The translations under genes and the position numbers were made by a program. Shown one piece after another: positions 53,401-62,294 of a stretch of DNA of 64,000 nucleotides. The DNA comes from an uncultured Phycisphaerales bacterium (GTDB taxonomy: Bacteria; Planctomycetota; Phycisphaerae; Sedimentisphaerales; Anaerobacaceae). The stretch spans positions 62,001-126,000 of the forward strand of contig CALEZT010000268.1 in NCBI GenBank assembly GCA_937927975.1, in the 5' to 3' direction. Under the pieces are notes generated by a model. That model had not been told where the DNA came from and did no database searches. It was given only the letters and a program-made list of their open reading frames with translations. The number at the start of each line of letters is the position of its first letter. Positions within the stretch are counted from its first letter, which is position 1.

Positions 53401-54240
53401 ATGTGTCAGTGCTGTGCTGAAAAGAAAGACATCTATCTGCCGCAACTGGCGACCGTCGCGGACGTCAGCCAGATGAACGCCACGGAGAAATACCTGCGGC
53501 TTTCGATGGACGACGGCATGTTCGACTTCCTGCCCGGCCAGTTCGTGGAGGTCTCGATCGCGGGCATCGGCGAGGCCCCGATCACGATCAGCTCCTCGCC
53601 CACCCAGAAGGGCGGGTTTGAGCTGGTGGTGCGGAAGATCGGCAATGTCAGCGCCGCCATCCACAACCTCAAGAAAGGCTCCAAGCTGGGGATTCGCGGG
53701 CCGCTCGGCAAGGGCATCTACCCGGTCGAGGAGGCCCAGGGCAAGAACCTGGTCTTCATTTGCGGCGGCATCGGCCTGGTCCCCCAGCGGTCGTTCATCA
53801 ATTACGTGCTCCACCATCGCGGCGATTTCGGCGACGTGTCGATTCTCCAGGGCACCAAGAACTACGACTTGCGGCTGTTCTCTTCCGAGATCGAGGCCTG
53901 GAGCAAACGCGGCGACGTGCAGATGCTCGAAACCCTGGACGAGGGGCACCCGGCGTGGAAGGGCGACGTCGGCGTCGTGACCAAGCTGATCCGCAGGGTC
54001 AACACCGACCTGAAATCGGCCAAGATCCTGGTCTGTGGGCCGCCGGTGATGTACAAGTTCGTGCTCATGGCCCTCGAAGAGTTCGACGTGCCGCACAGCA
54101 ACATCTTCCTGAATCTGGAACGCAAGATGAAGTGCGGCGTGGGCAAGTGCGGGCATTGCCAGATCAACAACGTCTACGTCTGTATGGACGGTCCCGTGTT
54201 CCGATATTCCGATTTGGCTTCTCTGCCGGAGGCGATTTAA
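53401..54240 (+). CDS. hydG: Group 3b [NiFe] hydrogenase gamma subunit (FAD/NAD(P)-binding, HydG-like)
   Basis: 279 residues of the ferredoxin-NADP reductase fold. FAD-binding barrel: FLPGQFVEVSIAGIGEAPIT. NAD(P)-binding domain: LVFICGGIGLVPQRSFI and ILVCGPPVMYKFVLMALEEF. The C-terminus carries a [2Fe-2S] cluster motif (KCGVGKCGHCQI, plus a later Cys in YVCMDG) as in dihydroorotate dehydrogenase PyrK and sulfhydrogenase gamma. An unusual N-terminal MCQCC cluster of Cys is present. It exchanges electrons with NAD(P)H. Start ATG 53401; the small subunit follows 2 bp after the stop. Confidence 0.92.
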   Translation: MCQCCAEKKDIYLPQLATVADVSQMNATEKYLRLSMDDGMFDFLPGQFVEVSIAGIGEAPITISSSPTQKGGFELVVRKIGNVSAAIHNLKKGSKLGIRGPLGKGIYPVEEAQGKNLVFICGGIGLVPQRSFINYVLHHRGDFGDVSILQGTKNYDLRLFSSEIEAWSKRGDVQMLETLDEGHPAWKGDVGVVTKLIRRVNTDLKSAKILVCGPPVMYKFVLMALEEFDVPHSNIFLNLERKMKCGVGKCGHCQINNVYVCMDGPVFRYSDLASLPEAI

Positions 54241-54242
54241 CC

Positions 54243-54998
54243 ATGGCCAAACCCAAGATTGCGATATTCGATTTTGCCTGCTGCGAAGGGTGCCAGCTCC
54301 AGATCGTCAACCTCGAGGAGGAGATTCTCAGCCTGCTCGGGGGCGCGGACGTCGTGGAGTGGCGCGAGGCGATGAGCGAGAAGAGCGACGAGTACGACAT
54401 TGCCGTCATCGAAGGGTCGATCACCCGCCTGGAGGACGAGGAGAAGCTCAAGCTGATCCGAAGCCGGGCCAAGGTGCTGATCGCCCTGGGCGCCTGTGCA
54501 ACCATCGGCGGCGTCAACAAGCTCAAGAACAACTTCGACGATCTCGACGAGGTGAAGAAGTGCGTCTATGGCAGGGCCGCGAGCAAGCCGCACCTGCGGA
54601 CAGGCTTGACCAAGGCCCTCGACGAAGTGGTTCAGGTCGACTTCTACGTCCACGGTTGCCCCATCGACCGGAGTGAATTCACGTACATCGTGCGGTCCCT
54701 TCTGCTGGGCAAGACGCCGGAGATTCCCGATTATCCCATCTGCGTCGAGTGCAAGGCCAAGGGCAATCCCTGCCTGTGGCAGTACGACCAGGTGTGTTTG
54801 GGACCGGTCATCCGGGCCGGCTGCGGCGCTCGATGTCCGTCGAATGGGTTCCGTTGCTTCGGGTGCCGTGGGTATACGAGCAACCCGAACGTGGACGCCG
54901 CGAAGGACGTGATCACCCGTTACGGCCTGAACCTCGACGACCTCAAGACCAAGATGGTTCTCTTTGGAAGCAAGCAGGAGCCGACGATCTATGAGTAA
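54243..54998 (+). CDS. hydD: Group 3b [NiFe] hydrogenase small (delta) subunit
   Basis: 251 residues. Carries proximal-cluster ligands in FACCEGCQLQI, IALGACATIGG and VHGCPIDRSE, and extra clusters in CVECKAKGNPCLW and the CGARCPSNGFRCFGCRG block. There is no Tat signal peptide, consistent with a cytoplasmic group 3 enzyme. ATG 54243 follows the hydG stop by 2 bp; the frame is open further upstream but inside hydG. Its end overlaps the large-subunit start by 8 bp, a coupling typical of subunits made in equal amounts. Confidence 0.93.
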   Translation: MAKPKIAIFDFACCEGCQLQIVNLEEEILSLLGGADVVEWREAMSEKSDEYDIAVIEGSITRLEDEEKLKLIRSRAKVLIALGACATIGGVNKLKNNFDDLDEVKKCVYGRAASKPHLRTGLTKALDEVVQVDFYVHGCPIDRSEFTYIVRSLLLGKTPEIPDYPICVECKAKGNPCLWQYDQVCLGPVIRAGCGARCPSNGFRCFGCRGYTSNPNVDAAKDVITRYGLNLDDLKTKMVLFGSKQEPTIYE

Positions 54999-56301
54999 AG
55001 GAACAGTCAACATCAACGTTCATCATGTGACGCGCATCGAAGGGCATGGCAACATCGTCCTGAACGCCGCCAGCGGCAAGATCGAGAAGCTCGAATGGCA
55101 GGTGCCCGAGGCTCCTCGATTCTTCGAGGCCATGGTCCGCGGTCGCAGTTATGAGGACATCCAGACCATAGTGACCCGCATCTGCGGGATCTGTTCGATC
55201 ACCCACTCGCTGGCTTCGACCAAGGCGGTCGAGAACGCCATGGGGATCACGGTCTCCGAGCAGGCCGACAAGGTCCGCATCCTGATGCACTACTCCGAGC
55301 AGTTGCAGAGCCACGTGCTGCACGTCGGCTACCTGGCGGCGCCGGACTTCTTCGGCGTTCCGTCGGTGGTGCCGCTGGTGGCGATGGCGCCCGACGCGGT
55401 CAAGACGATCATCGGGCTGCACCGGCTGGCGAACGACTGGTCGGATCTGATCGCCGGCCGGACCACGCACCCGGTGACGCTCAAGCCAGGCGGCCTGACG
55501 AAGTTCCCCACGGAGAAGGAACTTCGCGCCTTGCAGGATCGGCTCAAGAAGAGCCTGCCCGACCTGAAGGTTGTCGCGGAGGTCGTGCTATCGGTGGCCG
55601 GCAACATCCCGAAATTCCAGCGACCGACGGAATACGTCGCCCTCAAGCAGACGAATCCGCCGACCTACACTTTCTATCATGGCGACATCACCTCGACGGA
55701 CTACGACGGGACCGTGGCGATCAACGACTGGAAGACGGTCGCCAACGAGTACGTCAGCGATCAATCGACCGCCAAGTGGACGAAGTGGCACCGCAAGTCC
55801 TACGCGGTCGGCGCCCTGGCCCGGTTCAACAACAACGCCGAACACCTGTCGCCGACGGCCAAGGCGGTCGCGAAAATGTTCGGGCTCGAGAAGGGCAACT
55901 GCAATCCGTACATGAACACGGTCGCCCAGCTCATCGAGGCGGTCCACGTGGTCGAAGTCAGCATCCAGATGATCGACGAGCTGCTGACCAGGGGGATCAA
56001 GCCCGAGACGGTCAAGGTCGGCCCGAAGGCGGGCAAGGCCAGCGGTTGCGTCGAGGCCCCTCGCGGCATCCTGTTCCATGAGTACGAGTTCGATCGCAAG
56101 GGCAACTGCGTCGGCGCGGACATCTGCATTCCGACGAATCAGAACCACGCCAGCATCCAGGAGGATTTCGAGGCGCTGGTGCCGCAGATCCTCGACGAGC
56201 CCGAGGACAAGATCCGCCTCAAACTCGAAATGCTGGTGCGGTCGTACGACCCGTGCGTATCGTGTTCGACCCACATGCTCGACGTGAAGTTTGTGAAGTG
56301 A
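54991..56301 (+). CDS. hydA: Group 3b [NiFe] hydrogenase large (alpha) catalytic subunit
   Basis: 436 residues. Catalyses reversible H2 oxidation/proton reduction. Ni-Fe ligands are Cys65/Cys68 in TRICGIC and Cys422/Cys425 in DPCVSCSTH. The N-terminal VHHVTRIEGHG motif is conserved. Maturation cleavage should follow His428, removing the tail MLDVKFVK. ATG 54991 has CAGGAG upstream. The absence of membrane subunits and the hydBGDA order indicate a soluble NAD(P)-coupled enzyme. The last codons (GTGAAGTTTGTGAAGTGA) look like units of the repeat that follows, suggesting the repeat reshaped the cleavable C-terminal tail. Confidence 0.95.
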   Translation: MSKGTVNINVHHVTRIEGHGNIVLNAASGKIEKLEWQVPEAPRFFEAMVRGRSYEDIQTIVTRICGICSITHSLASTKAVENAMGITVSEQADKVRILMHYSEQLQSHVLHVGYLAAPDFFGVPSVVPLVAMAPDAVKTIIGLHRLANDWSDLIAGRTTHPVTLKPGGLTKFPTEKELRALQDRLKKSLPDLKVVAEVVLSVAGNIPKFQRPTEYVALKQTNPPTYTFYHGDITSTDYDGTVAINDWKTVANEYVSDQSTAKWTKWHRKSYAVGALARFNNNAEHLSPTAKAVAKMFGLEKGNCNPYMNTVAQLIEAVHVVEVSIQMIDELLTRGIKPETVKVGPKAGKASGCVEAPRGILFHEYEFDRKGNCVGADICIPTNQNHASIQEDFEALVPQILDEPEDKIRLKLEMLVRSYDPCVSCSTHMLDVKFVK

Positions 56302-56371
56302 GCGTGAAGTGCAAAGTGTGAAGTGTGAAGTGAGAATGGAACTTCAAACTTCAAACTCGAGACTTCGAACG
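56302..56371. repeat. GTGAAGT/ACTTCAA inverted repeat, copy 2
   Basis: Iterated GTGAAGT units (56303-56334) face ACTTCAAACTTCAAACT (56341-56357). Shares the core GTGTGAAGTGAGA and AACTTCAAACT with the copy at 53313-53384. It abuts the hydA stop and overlaps the start of the maturation protease frame. Confidence 0.7.
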
Positions 56372-56824
56372 TCAACAGTCGTGCTCGGCCTCGGCAATCC
56401 GCTGATGGCGGACGAGGGGATCGGGGTATGCCTCGTCGTGCAGTTGTCGCGGCTTGCCGCCGAGCATGCGGATGTGGAGTTCATCGACGCCGGAACGGGC
56501 GGATTGGCTATCTTGCACCATATTCGTGACCGGCGCAAGGCGATCTTCATCGATTGTGCGTACATGGGCGAGCAGCCCGGCGTGATCCGGCGGTTCACGC
56601 CTGAGGACGTGTGCAGCGACAAGGTGCTCGCCCATCAATCGCTCCACGAGGCCGACCTGCTGCGGATTCTCGATATGTCGCGGCAGCTTGGCCAGACGCC
56701 GGATGAAGTGGTGATCTTCGGCATCCAGCCGGAACGAATCGAACCGGCGTTGGATCTGAGCCCGTCGCTCAGAAGCAGAATCGACGAGTATTTGACCGTG
56801 CTCTTGAAGGAACTGAAGCCATAA
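56336..56824 (+). CDS. Hydrogenase maturation protease (HyaD/HycI family)
   Basis: About 162 residues. Cleaves the C-terminal tail of the hydrogenase large subunit once Ni is inserted. Family motifs: VVLGLGNPLMADEGIG with the metal-binding Glu, EFIDAGTGGLAIL with the metal-binding Asp, and LAHQSLHEADLL with the His. The start is uncertain. ATG 56336 lies inside the repeat element and adds about 14 residues (ELQTSNSRLRTST) not seen in relatives; GTG 56381 would give the usual short N-terminus but has no clear ribosome-binding site. Directly downstream of hydA, its presumed substrate. Confidence 0.88.
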   Translation: MELQTSNSRLRTSTVVLGLGNPLMADEGIGVCLVVQLSRLAAEHADVEFIDAGTGGLAILHHIRDRRKAIFIDCAYMGEQPGVIRRFTPEDVCSDKVLAHQSLHEADLLRILDMSRQLGQTPDEVVIFGIQPERIEPALDLSPSLRSRIDEYLTVLLKELKP

Positions 56825-56869
56825 CCGGCAGGGGTGTGCCGCGCATGCCATTTCTGCCAAGGAGGACAC

Positions 56870-57271
56870 ATGAGAGAAGGCAGGATTCTGATCATCGACG
56901 ATGATCCGGACATCACCGAAGCGATGTCGGTCGTTCTGAGGAACAAAGGCTACGACGTCCGCGTCGCGCACGACAGCGACCAGGGCCGGGAGCGTCTCAA
57001 GGAGATGAAGCCGGACCTGATCATTCTCGACGTGATGATGCGGACTTCGCAGGAAGGTTTCGAATTCTCCCGTGAGGTCAAACAGGACGCGCAGTTCAAG
57101 GACATCCCGATTCTCATGCTGACCGGCGTGAAAGAGAAGAAGGGCATCGATTTCAAGAGCGCCGCCGGCGATGAAAACTGGCTCCCCGTCCAGGCGTTTC
57201 TCGACAAACCGGTCAGGCCGGACGCGCTCCTCGATAAGGTGCAGGACCTGTTGGCCACGCCGAAGGCGTAG
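56870..57271 (+). CDS. Single-domain response regulator (CheY-like receiver)
   Basis: 133 residues, receiver domain only. Acidic pocket DDD in ILIIDDDPDITEAM, phospho-acceptor Asp in LIILDVMMRT, and conserved Lys in FLDKPVRPDAL. An MRTSQEGFEFS insertion after the phospho-site is characteristic of a planctomycete/delta-type subgroup. Strong ribosome-binding site AAGGAGGA before ATG 56870. No output domain, so it must act by protein interaction. The histidine kinase 114 bp downstream is the probable partner. Confidence 0.92.
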   Translation: MREGRILIIDDDPDITEAMSVVLRNKGYDVRVAHDSDQGRERLKEMKPDLIILDVMMRTSQEGFEFSREVKQDAQFKDIPILMLTGVKEKKGIDFKSAAGDENWLPVQAFLDKPVRPDALLDKVQDLLATPKA

Positions 57272-57384
57272 ACATCTGCGATCCGTTGTTCTCGATTTAC
57301 GATTTCAAGCACGATTTCCGTGTTGCGTACCGGGCTCGGGGGTTGCTTCAATAGTAAGTCATCAAGTGTGAATAGTCGATTCCT

Positions 57385-58746
57385 ATGCAGGGCCTGCTCA
57401 AGAGCACCAGCCTGGTTCAGAGGGCGTATTGGCTCATCCGGCTGCGGTGGGTGGCGATCGCGGCGCTGGCTGCGGCTGCCTTCGGGGCCAGCGAGTTCAT
57501 GGCGGTGTCTCTTCCGGTTGCGCGTCTGTACACGATTGCCGCGGTGGTGTTGCTGTACAATCTGGGCCTGTACGCGTTGCTTCGGTATTGGACGCAGGGC
57601 GGCAGGGAGCCCTCGGACGCGAGGATCGGAGGCATTCTGGCGATGCAGATCTCCGCGGATCTGTTCATCCTGACCGCCATTCTGCATTTCTCGGGCGGGA
57701 TCGAGAACCCGTTCTTCTTGTTCTTCGCATTTCACATGATCATCGCGAGCATCCTGCGGTCGAGACGTCAGAGCTATATGCAGGCGACGCTGGCTGTGAT
57801 CCTCTTCGGCGGGCTGGTCGTGCTGGAGGCGATCGAGGGGCTGCCGCATTACAGTCTGAAGGGGTTCGCCGGGCATGGGCTCCATCGGGATGGTCGATAT
57901 GTCCTGGGCACCTTGTTCGTGTTCAGCATCACGCTGTATCTCATCGTGTATATGACGACATCGATCAGCGAGCAACTCCGGCGGCATCAGGAGGCCCTCG
58001 AAAAGGCCAACGCGCAGCTCCGCGAGAAAGACAAAGTCAAGAACGAGTACGTGCTGCGAGTGACGCATGACATCAAAGGGCATCTGGCCGCGGTGTTGGG
58101 CAGTCTGGACGTCATCAGCGGCGAGATGGTCGGACCGCTCAACGCCGGGCAGAAGGACTTCGTCTCGCGGGCCCACCGTCGGACGACCAGTTGTCTGGAG
58201 TTCATCGGGGCGCTGCTCAAGCTGACGCGGATGAAATTGACCGGCCGGCTGGAGATCGAGCAGTTTTCGCTCAGAAAGTGCGTCCTCAACACTCTGTCGC
58301 TGGTGCAGGGCCGCGCCGCCGACAAGTCGATCACGCTCACTCACCGGATGGACCCGGACATCGACTTGATCTGGGGCGAAAGCGTTCTGATCGAGGACAC
58401 GATCGCCAACCTCCTGCTCAACGCGGTCAAGTACACGCCGCAAGGTGGCAAGGTGGACTTGGAGGTCAAACGCGACAACGGCTTCGTTCAAGTCCGCATC
58501 GCAGACACCGGCATCGGCGTTCCGGAGTCGGCGCTTCCGCGACTGTTCGAGGAGTTCTACCGGGCCGACAACGCCCGCGCGACCGAGCGGGACGGAACGG
58601 GACTCGGCCTGGTCTTCGCCAAGCAGGTGGTGGAAAGGCACGGCGGGCAGATCTGGTTCCAGGACAATCCCGGCGGCGGAAGCGTTTTCACCTTCACTCT
58701 GCCTGCGGCGCCTTCCGACGGCGAATCGCCTCCGGTTCCGAAATGA
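57385..58746 (+). CDS. Membrane sensor histidine kinase
   Basis: 453 residues. Six hydrophobic segments (about 20-200) form an RegB/PrrB-like membrane sensor domain (LIRLRWVAIAALAAAAFG; ADLFILTAILHFSGGIENPF; NPFFLFFAFHMIIASIL). A short coiled coil (EALEKANAQLREKDKVK) follows, then the HisKA H-box VTHDIKGHLAAVLG. The HATPase domain has N-box NLLLNAVKYTPQGG, G1 DTGIGVPES and G2 GTGLGLVFAKQVV. The GGIENPFF motif is shared with RegB/PrrB-type redox sensors. Adjacent to a hydrogenase cluster and a receiver protein, so a redox signal is plausible but unproven. Confidence 0.93.
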   Translation: MQGLLKSTSLVQRAYWLIRLRWVAIAALAAAAFGASEFMAVSLPVARLYTIAAVVLLYNLGLYALLRYWTQGGREPSDARIGGILAMQISADLFILTAILHFSGGIENPFFLFFAFHMIIASILRSRRQSYMQATLAVILFGGLVVLEAIEGLPHYSLKGFAGHGLHRDGRYVLGTLFVFSITLYLIVYMTTSISEQLRRHQEALEKANAQLREKDKVKNEYVLRVTHDIKGHLAAVLGSLDVISGEMVGPLNAGQKDFVSRAHRRTTSCLEFIGALLKLTRMKLTGRLEIEQFSLRKCVLNTLSLVQGRAADKSITLTHRMDPDIDLIWGESVLIEDTIANLLLNAVKYTPQGGKVDLEVKRDNGFVQVRIADTGIGVPESALPRLFEEFYRADNARATERDGTGLGLVFAKQVVERHGGQIWFQDNPGGGSVFTFTLPAAPSDGESPPVPK

Positions 58747-58825
58747 CAGCGCAGCGACTTTCGGTTATGCTATTGTCTTCGTGACGGTGCCGAACGATTG
58801 TTCGGTCGAGTTTCCGAAGGTGCCG

Positions 58826-59353
58826 ATGACGCCTGCATCGCTATTGCTGAAGGTCTACTACGAACGCCTGCACGAACGCATGGAGGAGCGACGATCCGAG
58901 CTTCTCCGGCGGATCGACGACCTCCTGATCGAGGAACTCAAGAAGGAGGGGCTTGACATGGATGCCGAGAAAGTCGCGGCGTATCGGGAGGCCTGCGAAG
59001 CCTTCGTCGAAGAGCGACTGGAAATGTACAATCCGATCGGCGTTCAGTACACGTTCGGCAGCGTCCCATCCCATCTGGCGACGGAGTTGGAGCTCCAGTT
59101 GAACTGGTATGACGCTCGGATCGAGTTCGAGGAACTCGTGATCGTGGCCCGGTCCCTTGTCGCAGATGGGGCACGCGACGACGCGCTGGGCGGTCTGGCC
59201 GAGGAGTTGATCCAACGGGCCGGCGCATTTCCCGACCGAAGCATCCTCGCCGGTTATCGTGCGGAACCCACCCTGCTGAAGCTTCCCGACTACATCGTTG
59301 CCCGCGGGATCGAGGCGATCGTCTGCGGACACGATCCTTCATGGTCAGGATAA
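58826..59353 (+). CDS. Conserved hypothetical protein
   Basis: 175 residues; not recognised. ATG 58826 has GAAGG 5 nt upstream and avoids an upstream extension through the kinase gene. The N-terminal half is highly charged and helical (YYERLHERMEERRSELLRRI, DDLLIEELKKEGLDM), probably coiled coil. The C-terminal half is mixed (YTFGSVPSHLATELELQL, LLKLPDYIVARGIEAIVCG). No signal peptide, membrane helix or catalytic motif. Codon usage resembles its neighbours, supporting a real gene. Confidence 0.65.
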   Translation: MTPASLLLKVYYERLHERMEERRSELLRRIDDLLIEELKKEGLDMDAEKVAAYREACEAFVEERLEMYNPIGVQYTFGSVPSHLATELELQLNWYDARIEFEELVIVARSLVADGARDDALGGLAEELIQRAGAFPDRSILAGYRAEPTLLKLPDYIVARGIEAIVCGHDPSWSG

Positions 59354-59386
59354 CGTACTGTCTCCGCTGTTCTTGAGGTGACGACA

Positions 59387-62194
59387 ATGTCTTTGCATTC
59401 GCAGCATCGAGTTCCCATGCACCTGCTCTGGGTGTCTTGTGTCGCCCTCGCATGTGTTCCATTCACGGCCCGGGCGCAAGATTGGCCGATGCTGGCTCGG
59501 GACGCCGCCCGCTCGGGGACCGCGACGACGGAGATTCGCCCGCCGTTCGAGCGCAAATGGTATCGGTTGTTCCCCGACGAGGGCCTGATGGCGGGCGTGC
59601 AGCCGGTGATCGCTGAGGGCAGAGTGTTCGTCGGCACCTTGCGGGGGATCCTCCATGCTATGGACTGCGACACGGGAGCCGATGTGTGGGTCTATCGCTC
59701 AGCCGGGGCGATTCTGCACACCTGCGCCGTCGGCGATGGCAAGGTGGTCTTTGGCGACGACGCAGGGGCCATCTGCGCGGTGAATGTGGCCGACGGCACG
59801 CTCGCGTGGTCGGTTCAGACTGGGGCCGCGGTATGGAACGCGCCGCTGATTCACCGGGGGACCGTCGTCGTCGGAAGTCGGGATCGAAACCTCTATGCCA
59901 TCGATATGGACACCGGACGCATCCGATGGAAGGCGACCGTCGGTGGGCCGCTGCTGGCCAGTCCTGCTCTGGATGCCGGCAGGGGCCGTGTGTACGTCGG
60001 GAGCGAGGACATGCACCTCTACGCTTTCGACTGGAGCGATGGGCGACTGATCTGGAAAAGCGCGAAGCTCCCGGGCGTCAGTTTGCGGGGGTATCATCCG
60101 GTGATCGCCCCTGACGGGTCGGTTCTGGTCACGACCACGCCTGCGATCTGTCTGGACTCCTTCGAGCCCATCCTGATGGACATGGTCAAGGAGATCTTCG
60201 GCGATTTCGCCAGTTGGCGGCACAAGAAGGACGAGAACGACCGGCTCCGCGCGGCGAACTTCAAGAAGATGGCGGAGTCGGGCGTTTACGATTCGCAACT
60301 GGACTACATCCGCAAGCGGCTGACCGCGGAACCCGTCTACCAGACGTTCTTCGTCCTGGACCCGGAAACTGGGCGGCAGAACTACGTGACGCCAGTCGTG
60401 TACGCCGAGAGCATGAACGGGACCGGCGCCCCTGCGATCGTCACGGCTGACGGCAAGGTCATCGTGAAGTATCAGGCCTTGCTGCGGAGTCGATACGAGC
60501 ACTACTCGCCATTTCTGAACGTCGGGTATCTCGACACCGCGACCGGGCACATCACGCCGATCATGGACCAGTCGCGAACCTACGGCTGGCACGACAGTCT
60601 GCTCCTGGTCCACGACGAACAGAGCCAGCTCTCCGCGGCCGGGCGTGTGCTCATCAACACGCATCAGGACAACGTCAACGCCATGGATCTGGACACGCTC
60701 CAGGGATATGGTCAGCCGTTCTGTCGGGGGATGCACGAGCCGCAGGCGGGCGAGGCGGCAGGCATCTGGGCGGCGATTCTGCGAGGGGAGTCTCTCCCGC
60801 TCGGCAAGGAATGGCTCGCGCGGGGCACCGCGGTCTATGGGGGCGGGTCCGTGATCGACACCGCGGTTTCGATCGCGGGCGACAGCTTCTACTTCGTTCC
60901 GACGCACGAAATCAACGCCGGCGTCGCGGTCATCGCCTGCAAGATGTCGCCCACCGGCGCCGCAAGCCGGGAGTCCAAGCCGCCTTCGGCCAAGCTGACC
61001 GACGAGGAATGGACCAAAGTGCAGGAGTTGCCCTGGGATTGGGACACCCTGCAATCTCCACGGCTCAACCACCTGCTCGCTGCCTTGCCGGGGAAAATCC
61101 CAGGCACGACGCAGCAGCCGCTCACGGAAGAAGCGGCCGAACGAGTCGGTCGGATATCAGACGCGGAGCTGAACCGGTTCATCTGGGAAGTCCGCAGGGT
61201 GGAGCCGTCCGACGACGCTGGGTACGCCGGACTCAATGCCATGCTTGCATCCGAGGTGCGCGAGCTGATCTCGCAGCGGTGGCAGCCCTTGATCTTCCCG
61301 CCGGGCAAGCATCCGAGGGAGGCGTACCGCATTTTCGCCGATCCCGCTGAGACGCTGTTGGCCTTGGCTCTGGCCTATCCGCGCGTTGATTCGGATTTGC
61401 AGGCGGGAATTCGGGCTTACGTCGAGCAATGGGGGCTCGCGGGCGACCCGCCGGACAAACCATCGGCGGGGGCGGTGCGGTCCTACTACGACATCCAGCC
61501 GGAGAAGCTGTTCCGCCTGATGGACGACATCGTCCGCAGCGATGTGGCCCGTCTGTACCCCTCGTGGCTCTGGGCCCACGCGACGGGCGACTGGTCGAAC
61601 ATCGAGCGTAACTGGCCGCGATGGAAGACTCTCGTCGGCCGGTCCGCCAACAAGATGGAAGAGGACTGCCGCAATGGGCACGTCGCAGGCTTGATCGCCT
61701 ACTGTCGGATGGCGGAGCGCATGAAGGACCAGGACGCCGTCGCCAAGGGCCTGGAGGCGACCCGAATAGCCCTTCGTGAGCGACTGCGCTATGAATTCGC
61801 CCACACTCGCGGCGGGCTCATCGCGTCGGCCCCGGTCTCACGGAACATCTTCGCCCGCTGGCGGCATCTGACGCCGGAGGTCGGTCGGATCCTGGCTCAT
61901 TACGCCGAGCCGACGCACAGGCGCCTGATGGGCGTATACGTGGACTATCATCGACCCACGTGGTCGCTGGCCTGGGGCGTCGAGACGATGTGGCGGAACG
62001 AGTCGCCTTTCGCCCTCCCGACCATGTCGGCCGAGATCTTCGCCGCCAGGGCGTGGATTCTCGATGAACCCGCCGGCCGACTGGCCCGCGTTGTGGACAT
62101 CCCCTGGTGCCGGGCCGACCTGTTCCACATTCAGAAGCTGGTCGCATGTTTCGAGGCGCACGGCTCTGTCTCCTGGCAGAGACCGTCGGATTGA
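59387..62194 (+). CDS. Large secreted PQQ-like beta-propeller protein
   Basis: 935 residues with a signal peptide (LLWVSCVALACVPFTARAQ). ATG 59387 has GAGG 8 nt upstream. The N-terminal ~240 residues contain clear PQQ/PQQ-like propeller blades (VFVGTLRGILHAMDCDTGADVWVY, VVFGDDAGAICAVNVADGTLAW, VVVGSRDRNLYAIDMDTG). A second propeller-like part follows to about residue 530. The C-terminal ~400 residues are largely helical (RLYPSWLWAHATGDW, EDCRNGHVAGLIAYCRMAERM) and not recognised. No PQQ-dependent dehydrogenase active-site motif is seen, so an enzymatic role is unlikely; extracellular binding or scaffolding is inference. Confidence 0.82.
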   Translation: MSLHSQHRVPMHLLWVSCVALACVPFTARAQDWPMLARDAARSGTATTEIRPPFERKWYRLFPDEGLMAGVQPVIAEGRVFVGTLRGILHAMDCDTGADVWVYRSAGAILHTCAVGDGKVVFGDDAGAICAVNVADGTLAWSVQTGAAVWNAPLIHRGTVVVGSRDRNLYAIDMDTGRIRWKATVGGPLLASPALDAGRGRVYVGSEDMHLYAFDWSDGRLIWKSAKLPGVSLRGYHPVIAPDGSVLVTTTPAICLDSFEPILMDMVKEIFGDFASWRHKKDENDRLRAANFKKMAESGVYDSQLDYIRKRLTAEPVYQTFFVLDPETGRQNYVTPVVYAESMNGTGAPAIVTADGKVIVKYQALLRSRYEHYSPFLNVGYLDTATGHITPIMDQSRTYGWHDSLLLVHDEQSQLSAAGRVLINTHQDNVNAMDLDTLQGYGQPFCRGMHEPQAGEAAGIWAAILRGESLPLGKEWLARGTAVYGGGSVIDTAVSIAGDSFYFVPTHEINAGVAVIACKMSPTGAASRESKPPSAKLTDEEWTKVQELPWDWDTLQSPRLNHLLAALPGKIPGTTQQPLTEEAAERVGRISDAELNRFIWEVRRVEPSDDAGYAGLNAMLASEVRELISQRWQPLIFPPGKHPREAYRIFADPAETLLALALAYPRVDSDLQAGIRAYVEQWGLAGDPPDKPSAGAVRSYYDIQPEKLFRLMDDIVRSDVARLYPSWLWAHATGDWSNIERNWPRWKTLVGRSANKMEEDCRNGHVAGLIAYCRMAERMKDQDAVAKGLEATRIALRERLRYEFAHTRGGLIASAPVSRNIFARWRHLTPEVGRILAHYAEPTHRRLMGVYVDYHRPTWSLAWGVETMWRNESPFALPTMSAEIFAARAWILDEPAGRLARVVDIPWCRADLFHIQKLVACFEAHGSVSWQRPSD

Positions 62195-62294
62195 CCTGAT
62201 GAAGGGAGGTGATTCAAGAGCCGCTAGTCTTCTCGTGTGCGACTACGTTTCGTGGGTGTGGTCGGCATTCCGTGGCAGATTCGGCAGGTTCCTG

